A stretch of 64,000 nucleotides of DNA from Nemania diffusa (Eukaryota; Ascomycota; Sordariomycetes; Xylariales; Xylariaceae). The DNA is taken from positions 744,001 through 808,000 of the forward strand of contig JBBPUQ010000003.1 in the NCBI GenBank assembly GCA_038501195.1, written 5' to 3'. Below are positions 45,501 to 56,415 of the stretch, in pieces. The position numbers and the translations under genes are program-made. Positions within the stretch are counted from its first letter, which is position 1; the number at the start of each line of letters is the position of its first letter. A model generated the notes under the pieces. The model saw only the letters and a program-made list of their open reading frames with translations. It did not search any database and was not told the origin of the DNA.

Positions 45501-46759
45501 TAGAAGCTATCATGTACCACTACTAAGTTACTTACTCTATAGCCTTGCGTGTTACATCTGCGATCACATTCCTTGCTTCTTTCTACCTGAACTACTCCAA
45601 AGAAACCGTCGAGTATCTATAGCGTCACATGCTGTACCTATTCGATCTCGAAGCGGGCATACTTGTATCTATCAGAACCCATACCCACGCAAGTGCAAGG
45701 TGTTCATTACAGCTTGAGCTTTTATCTATATAAACGACCTTCAACAGGGAGCGGAGCTAATCATGATGTCTTAATGCTTGGACAACACTCGAACTAGTTG
45801 TGGTTGGGCTCAATGATAACATGATGCACACACTATTGTGTGAGACTGGGCTACTGAGAAGTAGGTTTACTACTAAACCGAAATAAAGGTGTGTTGTGCT
45901 GGATCCCAGCCAGAGCGGAACTACCTAGGCATAGGTATGTATCAACCTACCTACCTACCTAAAGCAGTTATAGTTGCCTGCACTATATAAAGTGAGCTCC
46001 CAAACTTGGACAATTTTATTCTACCTGTTGGGGTTGGAGGATAAGGTATCAAGTCACACATAGGCTAATACCTTCTGTTATGGCAGATATTAGGTACCTG
46101 AGTAATCAGTTGATACCCTTGGCGCCTATTGCGTAATTATACGTTTACGAATAAACCCGACATAGTGTCAAGCTCGAAGAGCTATCTAGCAAATCTGCAA
46201 AGATAAGTAGGTAGCTACTTATCTAGAGTTCCATCTAAGTTCAACATAAAGCAAGCAATTGGTAACAATGATATCAAGCTATCCTAAGTAGGTACCTAAC
46301 GCAGGGCCGGGATTTTACCGCCGGCGGCGGCTGGTAGGCGTTGGTCGAGTTGGTAGTGCACGGTGGGGAAAAATTAGGTAGGTAGATACAAAGCCGCCTG
46401 CCGCGCTATGGCGGGGCACTGCTGGAATTTTGTATAACTCAGTTCACCGCTCTGGGAAACATTTTGTCAACGAGCCAAGGTGGGGTGCCAATTCCATGCC
46501 ACCTTTCCCGTGCTGTGTTTCTGTGTCCTCTGCCATTTTTGTCGTCATTCAGGAAGCCTTGCCCTCTATCTATTATCTACAAAAACAGCAGTACCAAAAC
46601 CATCGCTATCGCCGTCGCCGAACTAATACCTACAATTTACGACAACGGCAAGAGGGAGAACTACTAGCTACCTACCATACAACCCGCAACACCTCGTGCT
46701 GGTCCCGACCATGAGCTCGGTGTCTTCTTTGTCATAGCATCGGAACACAAGCAAGCAAC
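42600..46759. other. 4.2 kb gene-poor tract between divergent genes
   Basis: The left 700 nt is the wall-protein promoter. The rest is AT-rich, with many TACCTAGGTA-type motifs (43852-43863, 45920-45962, 46210-46225, 46290-46300). Short frames around 45247-45717 show no protein-like features. The right end is the LOS1 promoter. Confidence 0.4.
42815..42822 (-). promoter_or_regulatory. TATA-like box of the GPI wall-protein gene
   Basis: TATTAATA on the minus strand, 216 nt upstream of the ATG, at a spacing similar to the TATA box of the other secreted-protein gene at 3928. Confidence 0.4.
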
Positions 46760-49700
46760 ATGGAGTCTCAGGTATCATCTCCCCCTCCCCGTTCGGCTGT
46801 GCCCCACCACCCACCCTCTTACCGTCTGCCGTCTACCGTCTACCGTCTACGGCCTACCACTTCCCATCTATCACATGGATGATGGATGGATGGATGGATG
46901 GATACCCAATATCATCGCTAGCATCTTATCATCATACTAGCCTAGTTATACCTATCATGACTATAAGTAGCTTGCTGACTAGTGTTAACCACTTCGATAT
47001 AGATTGAGAACGCCATCGAGATTGCCTGGAACCCTGCCTCAGACCACACCCTCCAGGGCCAAGCTGTCGAGTATCTGCAGCAGCTACGTTTGGACCCCCA
47101 AGGATGGCAGGTCTGCGTTTCTCTCTTCACCAGACCACAGCGTCCCTCCGAAGTCGTCCGCCTGGTCGCCCTCGAAATAGTCAACAATGCCATCCACGTC
47201 CAGTCCCTTGACCCCCAGAGCCTAGTCTTCCTCCGAGATGCCCTCCTTGAATACATACGAGCCAACTATGCCTCAGATCACCAGTCCCAACCTGACTCTG
47301 GCAGTCTCCAAAACAAGCTTACCCAGATCCTCACCACCCTTTTCGTTGGCTTATATAAGGAGGGCTGGGAATCCTTTATCGACGACTTTCTCGCTCTTAC
47401 CATCACTCCCGGCAGTTCACAGCGTGATAATGTCACGGGCATCGTCCTCTACCTACGCATACTTAGCTCCGTCCATGACGAAATTGCTGATGTCCTGGTA
47501 GCACGCCAAGGCATCCAAATCCAAGCCCACACAGAATTGAAGGATCTTTTGCGACAGAGAGACGTCGAGAAAATAACAAAGTCTTGGGAAGAACTTCTTG
47601 GGCTATACGGCAATCAGAATGATAGTATTGTTGAGATGACCCTCAAGGTTCTTGGGAAATGGATTAGCTGGATCGATATCTCACTGATCATTAACGATAG
47701 AATGCTCGGTCAGATTTTCCCGCTCATTGGCAGGACGAATACATCGGGTGACAGCGACAAGGTTCGTGATGCAGCTGTTGACGCTTTCAATGAGATAGTA
47801 GGAAAGAAGATGCGCCCAGCCGACAAGACTGATATGATCTCCTTCCTCAATCTGCGAGAAGTCATCTCGCAGCTCATTGCAAGCCCTCCACTGAACGACC
47901 GCAAAGGCACCCCCCATTACGATACAGACTTGGCTGAGGCTGTCGCCAAGCTTGTGAACACGGTCGTAGCCGACCTTGTGAGGGTATTGGAAGTCCGTTC
48001 TGCTCCTGATGATACTAAAATGAAGGCAACGCAGTTACTTCACGACTTTGTTCCACTCCTGCTACGCTTCTTCTCTGATGAATATGACGAAGTATGCTCT
48101 ACTGTCATACCATCTCTAACCGACGTCTTGCAATATTTCCGCAAGTTACCAGAATTACCTAATTCCTTTGCTGAAATGCTCACACCTATCTTAAATGCCA
48201 TCATCATGAAAATGCGTTACGATGAAACTTCGTCTTGGGGCAACGAGGATGAGCAGACGGACGAGGCCGAGTTCCAGGAGCTCCGTAAGAAACTACAAGT
48301 ATTGCAGAAAAGTGTTGCTGCAGTAAACCAAAATCTTTACATAGAAGTCTTGTCAAATCTTGTCGCCAATATCTTCCAATCTCTTGATGAGCAAGGCTCC
48401 CAGCTGGATTGGAGGGATCTTGACCTAGCCCTTCACGAAATGTACTTGTTTGGCGAACTTGCGATGCCGAACCAGGGCCTAAGCACAAAAAATCAGCCCT
48501 CGCCTGAGGCATCCGAGAGACTAGCCGCGATGATGACTAAGATGGTGCAATCAGGTGAATGTTCCTTGTCCACATGTAATCGCGTTATACTAATTTGACG
48601 GCAGGCGTTGCGAATTTTCCACACCCGGCTATCCTTTTACAGTACATGGAAATATGCCACCGATACTGTGCCTACTTCGAGACGCAGTCCCCCATGATCG
48701 GCCGCGTCTTAGAGAGCTTTGTAACCCTTGTCCATCACGATCATGTTCGAATCCGCACACGTTCCTGGTATCTCTTCTTCCGCTTTGTGAAGCATTTGAG
48801 AGCCCAGGTCGGTAATGTTGCCGAAACAATAATTCAGTCCATCAGCGACCTTCTTCCCATCAAGGCAGAAGTCCCCAGTGATGATGCAGACGACGACATG
48901 TCTTCAGATGAGACTGATAATTCAGCAGATGCTGTTTTCAATGCCCAGCTATATTTGTTCGAGGCTATCGGGTGTATTTCGTCTACAGCTACGACTCCTG
49001 CAGATAAGCAAGCTCTGTATGCCCGCTCTGTCATGGATCCATTATTCTCTGATATGGAGCGGCATCTTTCGCGAGCGAAATCCGGAGATACGCAAGCCAT
49101 ACTTCAAGTTCATCATATAGTCATGGCCCTAGGCACATTAGCGCATGGTTTTTCTGATTGGACTCCGGGGGCCCAAAGCTCCAATCAACGGCCTCCACCT
49201 CCCAAAGCCGTATCGGACGAGTTCGCGAGAGCCGCAGAGGCCATATTGATAGCCCTTAACGAGCTCAACACCTTTTCAGACATCCGTGCTGCATGTAGAT
49301 CATCATTTTCACGACTACTAGGGGTCTTAGGCTCAGCGGTGCTCCCGCAACTTCCCCAGTGGATCGAAGGCCTCTTATCCCAGAGTTCTTCTAAGGACGA
49401 AATGGCCATGTTCCTTCGTCTATTGGATCAAGTTGTCTTTGGGTTTAAGACCGAAATTTTCGACGTGCTTAATGTCCTTTTAACGCCACTATTGCAAAGG
49501 GTGTTTGGGGGGCTTAGAGAACCTATCAGCGGTACTGATGATGAGATACAACTAGCAGAGCTGAGACGCGAATACCTTACCTTCCTCGGCATTATCTTGA
49601 ATAATGACTTAGGGGGAGTTCTTGTCTCCGAGGCTAACCAAGGCTTCTTCGAGGAATTGCTTGGGTCTATTCTCGCCCTTGCTACAGAGATCGATCCAGA

Positions 49701-50136
49701 CTCTGGAAATCTCCCCGCGAGCAAAATTGCCTTTAGCCTGCTAACTAAGATGGCGACCGTCTGGGGTGGACCGGACGTCGCGACCATCTCAGAAAACCCA
49801 ACTACTCTTGGATCACCGTCTCCAGCAATCCCGGGGTTCGATCAATTGATCTTAATTGATAGATTTCACTCAGCCTGCTGGCAAGTTCTACTCAACGAGC
49901 AGTTTCGACCATCGGCAGATGCGCAAACCAAGCAGGTATTGAATGAGATTGCTGGCTTGGAACAAGCCATCTACTTGAAAACAGGTGAAGGTTTCATACG
50001 ACATCTGCAGTCGACCCTTTTTGCTCAATTAAGTATCAATGGAGACGACTTCCTACGATCAATGACTACTTCTAATGATAGGAGAACGTTTGCTAAATAT
50101 CTTCAAGCGCTCAAAGACAACAAGCTAAAATCATAA
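46760..50136 (+). CDS. LOS1: Exportin-T, tRNA nuclear export receptor
   Basis: Exons 46760-46771, 47003-48554 and 48605-50136 give 1031 residues, all in phase, the usual length of fungal Los1. The first exon codes only MESQ; the sequence continues IENAIEIAWNPASDHTLQGQ. The N-terminal Xpo1-like helices are recognisable (PSEVVRLVALEIVNNAIHVQ, about 53-72; then LTTLFVGLYKEGWESFIDDF). The rest is a HEAT-like alpha solenoid with an acidic loop (DDADDDMSSDETDNSAD). Exportin-T binds mature tRNA with RanGTP and carries it through the nuclear pore. Intron 1 is long (231 nt) and holds two microsatellites; intron 2 is 50 nt. Confidence 0.93.
46820..46850. repeat. 7-nt tandem repeat (TACCGTC)n in LOS1 intron 1
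   Basis: Four to five adjacent units of TACCGTC, one with a T-to-G change, lie within the first intron. Confidence 0.8.
46876..46902. repeat. (GGAT)n microsatellite in LOS1 intron 1
   Basis: Five to six units of GGAT/ATGG lie about 25 nt after the 7-nt repeat in the same intron. Confidence 0.85.
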
Positions 50137-53100
50137 GGGTGGAAGAAAATACATACATGGCTATCCAGCGGAGGATGCCTCGAAAAAGAAATCGCCCAAA
50201 CTGCAGTTGACTAGCTGCTATTGCATATCCTACAGGAGTTGAGGGGCGATTTATACCAACACATCAAGCTTTAATGTGTGTTACTTGTATTTGGGCTTCA
50301 TAGATGATAATTTGAGAAGCGATATGTCTCCTGTGGCTTAAAATTAGTGACCTAAACTCGTAATACGCTACCTAGCAATGAGTGAGCTAGATTACAGCGT
50401 TGATGAAGGTTTTGTAGTATGCTCTAAGGATGGCAAGTGATGCAAATTCATCTGTAGATGCTCACTAGTTAATATGTGTCCCAAATAAAATACATTGCTC
50501 GCACTTGCAAAATATCAAATGCTTTAGTGCCATGGCCAAAAAATAAGTGAGTCCAAAATCCATGAGCTAGGATAAACCCCGAACCACCTTAAACATCAAC
50601 AGCCAACAAGTAAGTATAAGCCCTTCGCTTCCCGATAACGCTAGGTAGGTAGTAATGGGGCTCAGTATGGTACCATAGCGCGCCGGTGGGGGTTTAAAAA
50701 AGGCTTGCAGCGACGGTTATTATGTAGAAGTAGCAATCTATATTAAACATGCGTGTTGTGATAGTTGTATATTTTTCTTGTTACTATTTAGGTATATATA
50801 TCTGTTATATATATAATAATTTTATTATAAATATTATTAGCTTAGTTTATATAATATAAATTATTGTAAATTTAAATATAATTTTTGTAGCTGCAAGTAT
50901 GTTAGGTTTAAAAATTAACCAGTTTGTGACAGTTTGCAACAGTTTGCAACAGGCGCAAAACTTTCTGCTAAAGTCCTGGACTGTATAGCGATTGTACTAA
51001 TATTTCTAGTATTAGAAGTGGTGGTAGTGGTGGTGGTAGTAGTGGTAGGTCAAGTGGTAGGGTAAATCTCTGCAGTTGACTGGGTACCTAAGGTGTATGG
51101 AATACCTACCTTTCCATGGGAACTTTTTGTCTGAATAGGTATAGACTGCACTGCGCCTGTTTGAGCTTGCGCAACTATGAAACCCGTTTAGATTTTGCGT
51201 GAAAGTTCAACTTTTTTTAGGCTATTGCATTAGCAACCTATATGTTGGCGAGGGATGCTTTTGTTAAAAGTGGTAAGCTTAATTTGAGATCTCCAAGAAA
51301 TTCTAAAGCTGATGTTCTAACAAGGTTGATAATACAGATATTGCATTCGCTGCTTTAAACTTTGGTTTTTGTATAAACTTTAACTAGGTCGGAAACTTAT
51401 TTGTTAACATATAGTTAATCGAAATGTTGCTTAATGTTAGTGACTTATACATTATATAGTGATGTAATAATGACTTTGGCACGTTTACCTGACTTGTTGG
51501 CTGACGGGGCAATTGTGTATAGGTCTGACTTGAAGATTGATATTACGATTTGGGTAACAAGTTGTGCGTGCATGTTATTAGCGTAGTGTAAGAACTTTAT
51601 ACCTTTTACTGTATTACGTTTACCTCTTCTTATATTGCGTTTACTTTTTTCTGTATTATGTTTACTTCTTCTTGTATTGCTACTGTATTGCTGTATTGCT
51701 TTTACAGCTTTTTTATAGCTAATATTATTTTTTAAATAAAAATTATGTTTATTTATTAACATACTTATAGTTTAATAATTATTTTCCTTTGTAACAGACG
51801 TATTAACTATGTCTTTACAAATCATGTTACGATTTTAACATACTGTTTACAATCATTATATAATTATACCCCCTTTTCTCCGCTACGGTAGCTTGATGGT
51901 TTATATCAATAGCCATCCTCCTTTGAGATATTATGAACAAGTTTGCTCTCTATCTCTACTCGCAAAAATCTCATTCCCAGCTACGGGAATGCTACAATTG
52001 GAAAATGGATATAGATGCTAGGCCTGTGGTTAGGCGGCATTCAAGAGACAGGAACACACCGGCATATACTCACATAACCCTTGCTTGTTAGGACATTCGG
52101 CAAGACTAGCAGGTTCTAACCGCCGTTTAATTGTAATTTAAAATAGTTTGATTCAATTAAAAAATGAGCAAAACTTGTAGTTGAATTCTACCGGTATTCT
52201 TTGTCCGCTTTGAGATTGAGCTTCAGGAAATATAATACCACATTGTCCTACAACCTCCGCCGATATACACAGATTAACTACAGCTGAGGCAACTCGTATT
52301 CTCCACGCTCGCCAGGTGCCTGTACTCGGTGGTCTTCTAGCGGCTAAGAGGGCGGCGGTTCTACGGGAATTCATCTGACTAATTAGAGGTTAGGATCGTC
52401 AACCTCGACACAGGAATTCCATGATACAGAGCCCAGCCTATCTAGCCGTAGCACCATTTAGAGGTCCACAGTCACAGAGTTTGCTAACGCTTGTTCTGAC
52501 TGAGCCCTGACGCGCCTAACCGTGTGGCGTGTTACATATAGACTGTCGCAAGGCAGACCCTCATCACCACCTCTAGCATTGAAAGGTCTCCTGGGCCAAG
52601 AACGCAACTTCTCTTCCGGGAAGACCTGCGAAGAAGCTCTTGGCTGTAAATCGTAGACGCACGGGCATGCCGTGCATCACAACTTTTCCACCGATCTGGT
52701 TTCCAGTACCATTTCATCCATCTCTGCGAGAAGAAGATGATTTTGTGGTTGAATTGCATTATGATGCCCTCCGCTCATGTCATTGGGCTTGCGCTAGGGG
52801 CGAGATGATATAATTCGGTTATTTGGAACGTGAGTGCTATGTGATCCCCGGGGATAGAGGGGCAAGTTACTCGGCGCCAAGAATAATCTTTGTCCATGTA
52901 TAGCGGAGCTCCCCGCGCGAGTACCGGCAGCAAGATGATTCTTTCTGCGCATTCGGATCACCGGATCGTTTGGATCGTGGCCGGGAAGACATTCTGCTTG
53001 TGCCGCGAGACTAAAACCCTAGACAATCTGGCGGTAGACTACCGTGAAATTATTTCCGCAGCGATAGCGCTTCCACGTCTCTTGGGAGTCCGCTGATATG

Positions 53101-53989
53101 GAGTATTTGTGGGCTTTATGCGGAGTAGACGAGCGGCGATAAGTTATTCTAGTAGTTACAGATGGATAAGTTAGGAATAAGACCGACTTAAGTGTTTATT
53201 TGGGGACTATACTAAATCACAGGCGGATCTGTGGCATTTGCCATGGCTGTTTTTAGATAAACATGAATCTATAACATATAAAGAATCGAGCTCTCTAGAA
53301 GATAAAAGCGAGCTTCAAGGGCGGAGTAGAGGAGGCGCAAGCTGAGAGGTAGACGTGTAGGGAGAAAAGATCGATGAAAGAGGAACAGGAAGAAGAGTAA
53401 GGAGATGAATGAGAAGAGAGAAGAGGAGAGGGAATTGTTGTGAATGTTGACGCCTTTTATAGGCAGACTCATTTAAAGTTTAGAGTGGTTACTAGGGAAG
53501 GATGGAGGGATTAAGAGCAAGGGAGTTGTAACTTAACACGAAGAAAGGCGGTAGAAACTACCTATACGAGCTTGTTTATCTAGCAGAAGACTTAAAGATA
53601 GAGAGAGCGAGACTGAGAGAGAAAGAAGAAGAGAGAAAGTAGGAAGGAGAATAGTAAGGCGGATAGATGATCTTCATGTGATCAAAACAAACAAACAAAT
53701 AAACTTTAGTCTATGTTTACTCTTGTGTCAGTTAGCCATGGCTTCCTCAAGACTTCTAAACTGTTGTCATAGTTAAGGGAAGAAGATAAGGAAAGTGTCA
53801 CCAGTCACGTAAACATTAGAAACTCAAACTCTAATCGAGGTTGTCAACTACTTGCAGGAATTACTGAAGGGTGTATAAACGTGTAAGGCCATGAACATCA
53901 CAGTGTTAATTGACTGAATAGACTACTAGAGTAGTTGATATTTAATCTATGTAGTTGCAGTATATTCATAGGATTCCCTCCAACTAGGT
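50137..53989. other. 3.9 kb gene-poor tract with an AT-rich island
   Basis: 50700-52150 is conspicuously AT-rich, including near-pure A/T around 50790-50890, G/T triplet repeats at 51017-51051 and a 21-nt minisatellite. 53270-53650 is purine-rich on the plus strand (a GA-rich tract), and the 67-residue minus frame there is low-complexity. No gene supported. Confidence 0.45.
51598..51681. repeat. 21-nt minisatellite, about four degenerate units
   Basis: Units start at 51598, 51619, 51640 and 51661, each of the form TTTAC(T/C)-pyrimidine-rich-TATT(A/G). They are followed by three copies of TGTATTGC. On the minus strand the units translate to a 7-residue Asn/Lys/Arg-rich repeat, which explains an apparent 105-residue frame (51445-51762) that I do not accept as a gene. 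Confidence 0.7.
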
Positions 53990-55622
53990 TTAGTCTATGA
54001 GAATCTTGGCCTCGAGTTCAGAGTAGTTAGATAGGTACTGCTCAAACAGCTTGATGGCATACTCGATATCGTAAGAACCGCCCGTCTCGCGGATACTGTG
54101 CATACTCAGCTGGGGATTGCCCAAGTCCAGCGTGCGCACGCCTAGTTTGGCCGATAGCATGGGGCCGATGGTGCTGCCACAGGCCATATCATTCCGCACG
54201 ACGAAGAATTGCAGGGGCACGCCGGCGCGCCGGGCCATCTCCTGGACGAGCACGATGCCGGGCGAGTTGGTGGCGTAGCGCTGGTTCGCGTTGACCTTGA
54301 TGACGGTGCCCTTGTTCATCTCGGGCTGGTGGCTCGCCTCGTGCTTGGCGACGTAGTTGGGGTGCACCGAGTGCGCCATGTCGGCCGACACGAGGAAGGA
54401 CACGGCCATGGTCTGCTCGAAGGCCGTGGTGAGGTCGACGTCGGGGTCCGAGCTGACGTGCTCCCACGACTTGTCGGAGGCGGAGTCCCCGTGGCGGCCG
54501 GCGAGGATCGAGAGCCTCCGGACTACGGCCGGTAGCAAGTCCGAGTCGGCGCCTTGTGCCGAGGTAGATCCGATCTCCTCGTGGTCGAAGCACGTGATCA
54601 GGCGGATGGAGGTCTCGTCGCTCAGGCTGAACTTGTTCACTGATCCGATGAGACCCATGACGCTGCAATAGGTCATTTCGAGATTGTCGAGTCTCGGGGA
54701 GTAAATGAACTCTTCATTCAAACCGCCAAGGCAGGACTTCTGTACATCGTACAAGACTATTTCGAAATCGACGACATCATCGGGTGTGGCGCCCGCTTGT
54801 TCGGCGATGAGTTCCACAATATAGGGATGGTGGCGATCCGACATATTCTTCAGAGGCTGGAACGGCTTGTCGGCGCCATTCTTAGCCTCTGAGGCCTTGG
54901 TTTCCTCGCTCTTACCCGTCCTGTTAAGCTCTGCGGCAACCAAACCAGCAATCGGGAACAGCTCAGTCTCCTTGTTGAACTTGAACTCAGACGTGCGGTC
55001 GAGGTGGATAGCCAGAGTCGGGATGCGGACGATGGGCCTCTCGATCTTGACCAGCCTCTGGACAAAGTTCCCCTTGCCGTCCCGCACCAACACGCGGCCG
55101 GCGAGCGAGAGGTCGCGGTCGAACCAGCTGTGCCAGATGCCGCCGCCGTAGGTCTCGACGCCGACCTGCATGAAGCCGGCGCCGCTCCTCTTGCTCACGG
55201 GCTTGACGCGCAGGCAGGGCGAGTCGGTGTGCGCGCCCAGCATGGCGATGGGGTTGCCCGGCTTCCACTGCGCGCCGATGGCGAAGGCGACGATGGTCGA
55301 GCCGTTGCGCGTCATGTAGTACTTGCCGCCGGGCTTCAGCGTCGAGGACCAGTTGTCGCGCTCCTTGATGGCGGTGAACCCTGCCTTTTCCAGGCGGACG
55401 ATGGCCTCGTGGACGGCATGGTACGCTGAAGACAGGCAGATGACGTGTTAGTTAGTTGCTTGGGTATGCATGGTTATCGATCCGTTATTTATTTATTTGT
55501 ATTGAGAGTGGCTGGTGGTTGGTGTTTGGGCAACGGGAAGAGAGAGAGAGAGAGTTTAGCGTACGGGTTGGGGATGCGTTGACGAAGTCGAGGAATTCGA
55601 GAGCTGATTTTGGAGGGGCCAT
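53990..55622 (-). CDS. APE4: Aspartyl aminopeptidase, peptidase family M18
   Basis: Two exons on the minus strand, 55622-55565 and 55425-53990 (intron 139 nt), give 497 residues, the normal length for DNPEP/Ape4. The junction restores FVNASPTPYHAVHEA, a family hallmark. M18 metal ligands are all visible: GAHTDSP (H85, D87), SPRLDN (D266), FDHEEIGS (E302, E303), SADMAHSVHP (D368) and LSMHSIRE (H462). The enzyme removes N-terminal Asp/Glu from peptides; the fungal protein is cytosolic and, in yeast, also delivered to the vacuole. The chosen ATG has a strong context (ACCATGG). The frame is open for a further 80 codons upstream to an ATG at 55862, with an Arg-rich start lacking acidic residues, so a longer form is possible. 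Confidence 0.93.
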
Positions 55623-56397
55623 GGTGGACGTCGAGGTGCTGAAGGGAGAGCGAGAGCTCGCTGACGGTACCTTGCACTTGTAGTGGTAGTAGTAGTGGTT
55701 GGCGGAATGGACTGCTGGTGGTGGTTTCGGGCGTGTGGGTGTGGCGGCGGCGGTAGCGGGCGGCGATGTGGTGGTGTTCCCGAGGCGAGGGGTCGTGCCG
55801 CTGGAGAAACGGGTTGTGCGAACGGAGCAGACGCCGATGATACGTCGAGCTCCGCTGATCATCTAGCTATCTATCTAGATCCAGCTATCGCAACCGAGAC
55901 ACAACGCTATCAGATCTGCGGGTTCGGTGACTCCTGTCCCAATCGAAGTCGAAGGCGAGGTCTTAGATTATCTAGATAGTGTAAGTTTAAGGTTAGTTGA
56001 TAATGACATATGAAAAGTACTAGTATAGTTAGTCTACAGTAGGACTCCAGGGTAGGTATCTCGAGATAGGAACAAGATGGAGTATGGAGGCGTTATCGCA
56101 ATACGTATATACACTATCTACCTGTCTAATATGCTAGACTTTAGAGGTATTCTGTAGGGTAGGTAGCTTCAGTCAGGTAGGTAGCTTCTAGATTCGTGCT
56201 AGACTTGCTAGACCTGCTAGGCCCGCCTAAGTAGCGTTCCGTTAGATAGGCTTAGCCTATCGCGGCCTGGATTCCTTGGCTAGGGTCCTGCGAATTGCGC
56301 AGGTGTTTTACACGTACGGACTCGACTTGTACACAATGGCTGACAATGGCTTGTCGTCCGGACCTGTCGAACAATCGTTCATGCTTGCTCGTCTCAT

Positions 56398-56415
56398 GCA
56401 AGCAAGCAAGCAAGC
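56398..56415. repeat. (CAAG)n microsatellite
   Basis: Four to five units of CAAG/AAGC in intergenic DNA. Confidence 0.8.

Noticed and set aside
51445..51762. 105-residue Asn/Lys/Arg-rich minus frame
   Set aside because: Most of it is translation of a 21-nt minisatellite in an AT-rich island.
53269..53472. 67-residue minus frame rich in Leu/Phe/Ser
   Set aside because: Direct product of a purine-rich (plus) / CT-rich (minus) tract; not a membrane protein gene.
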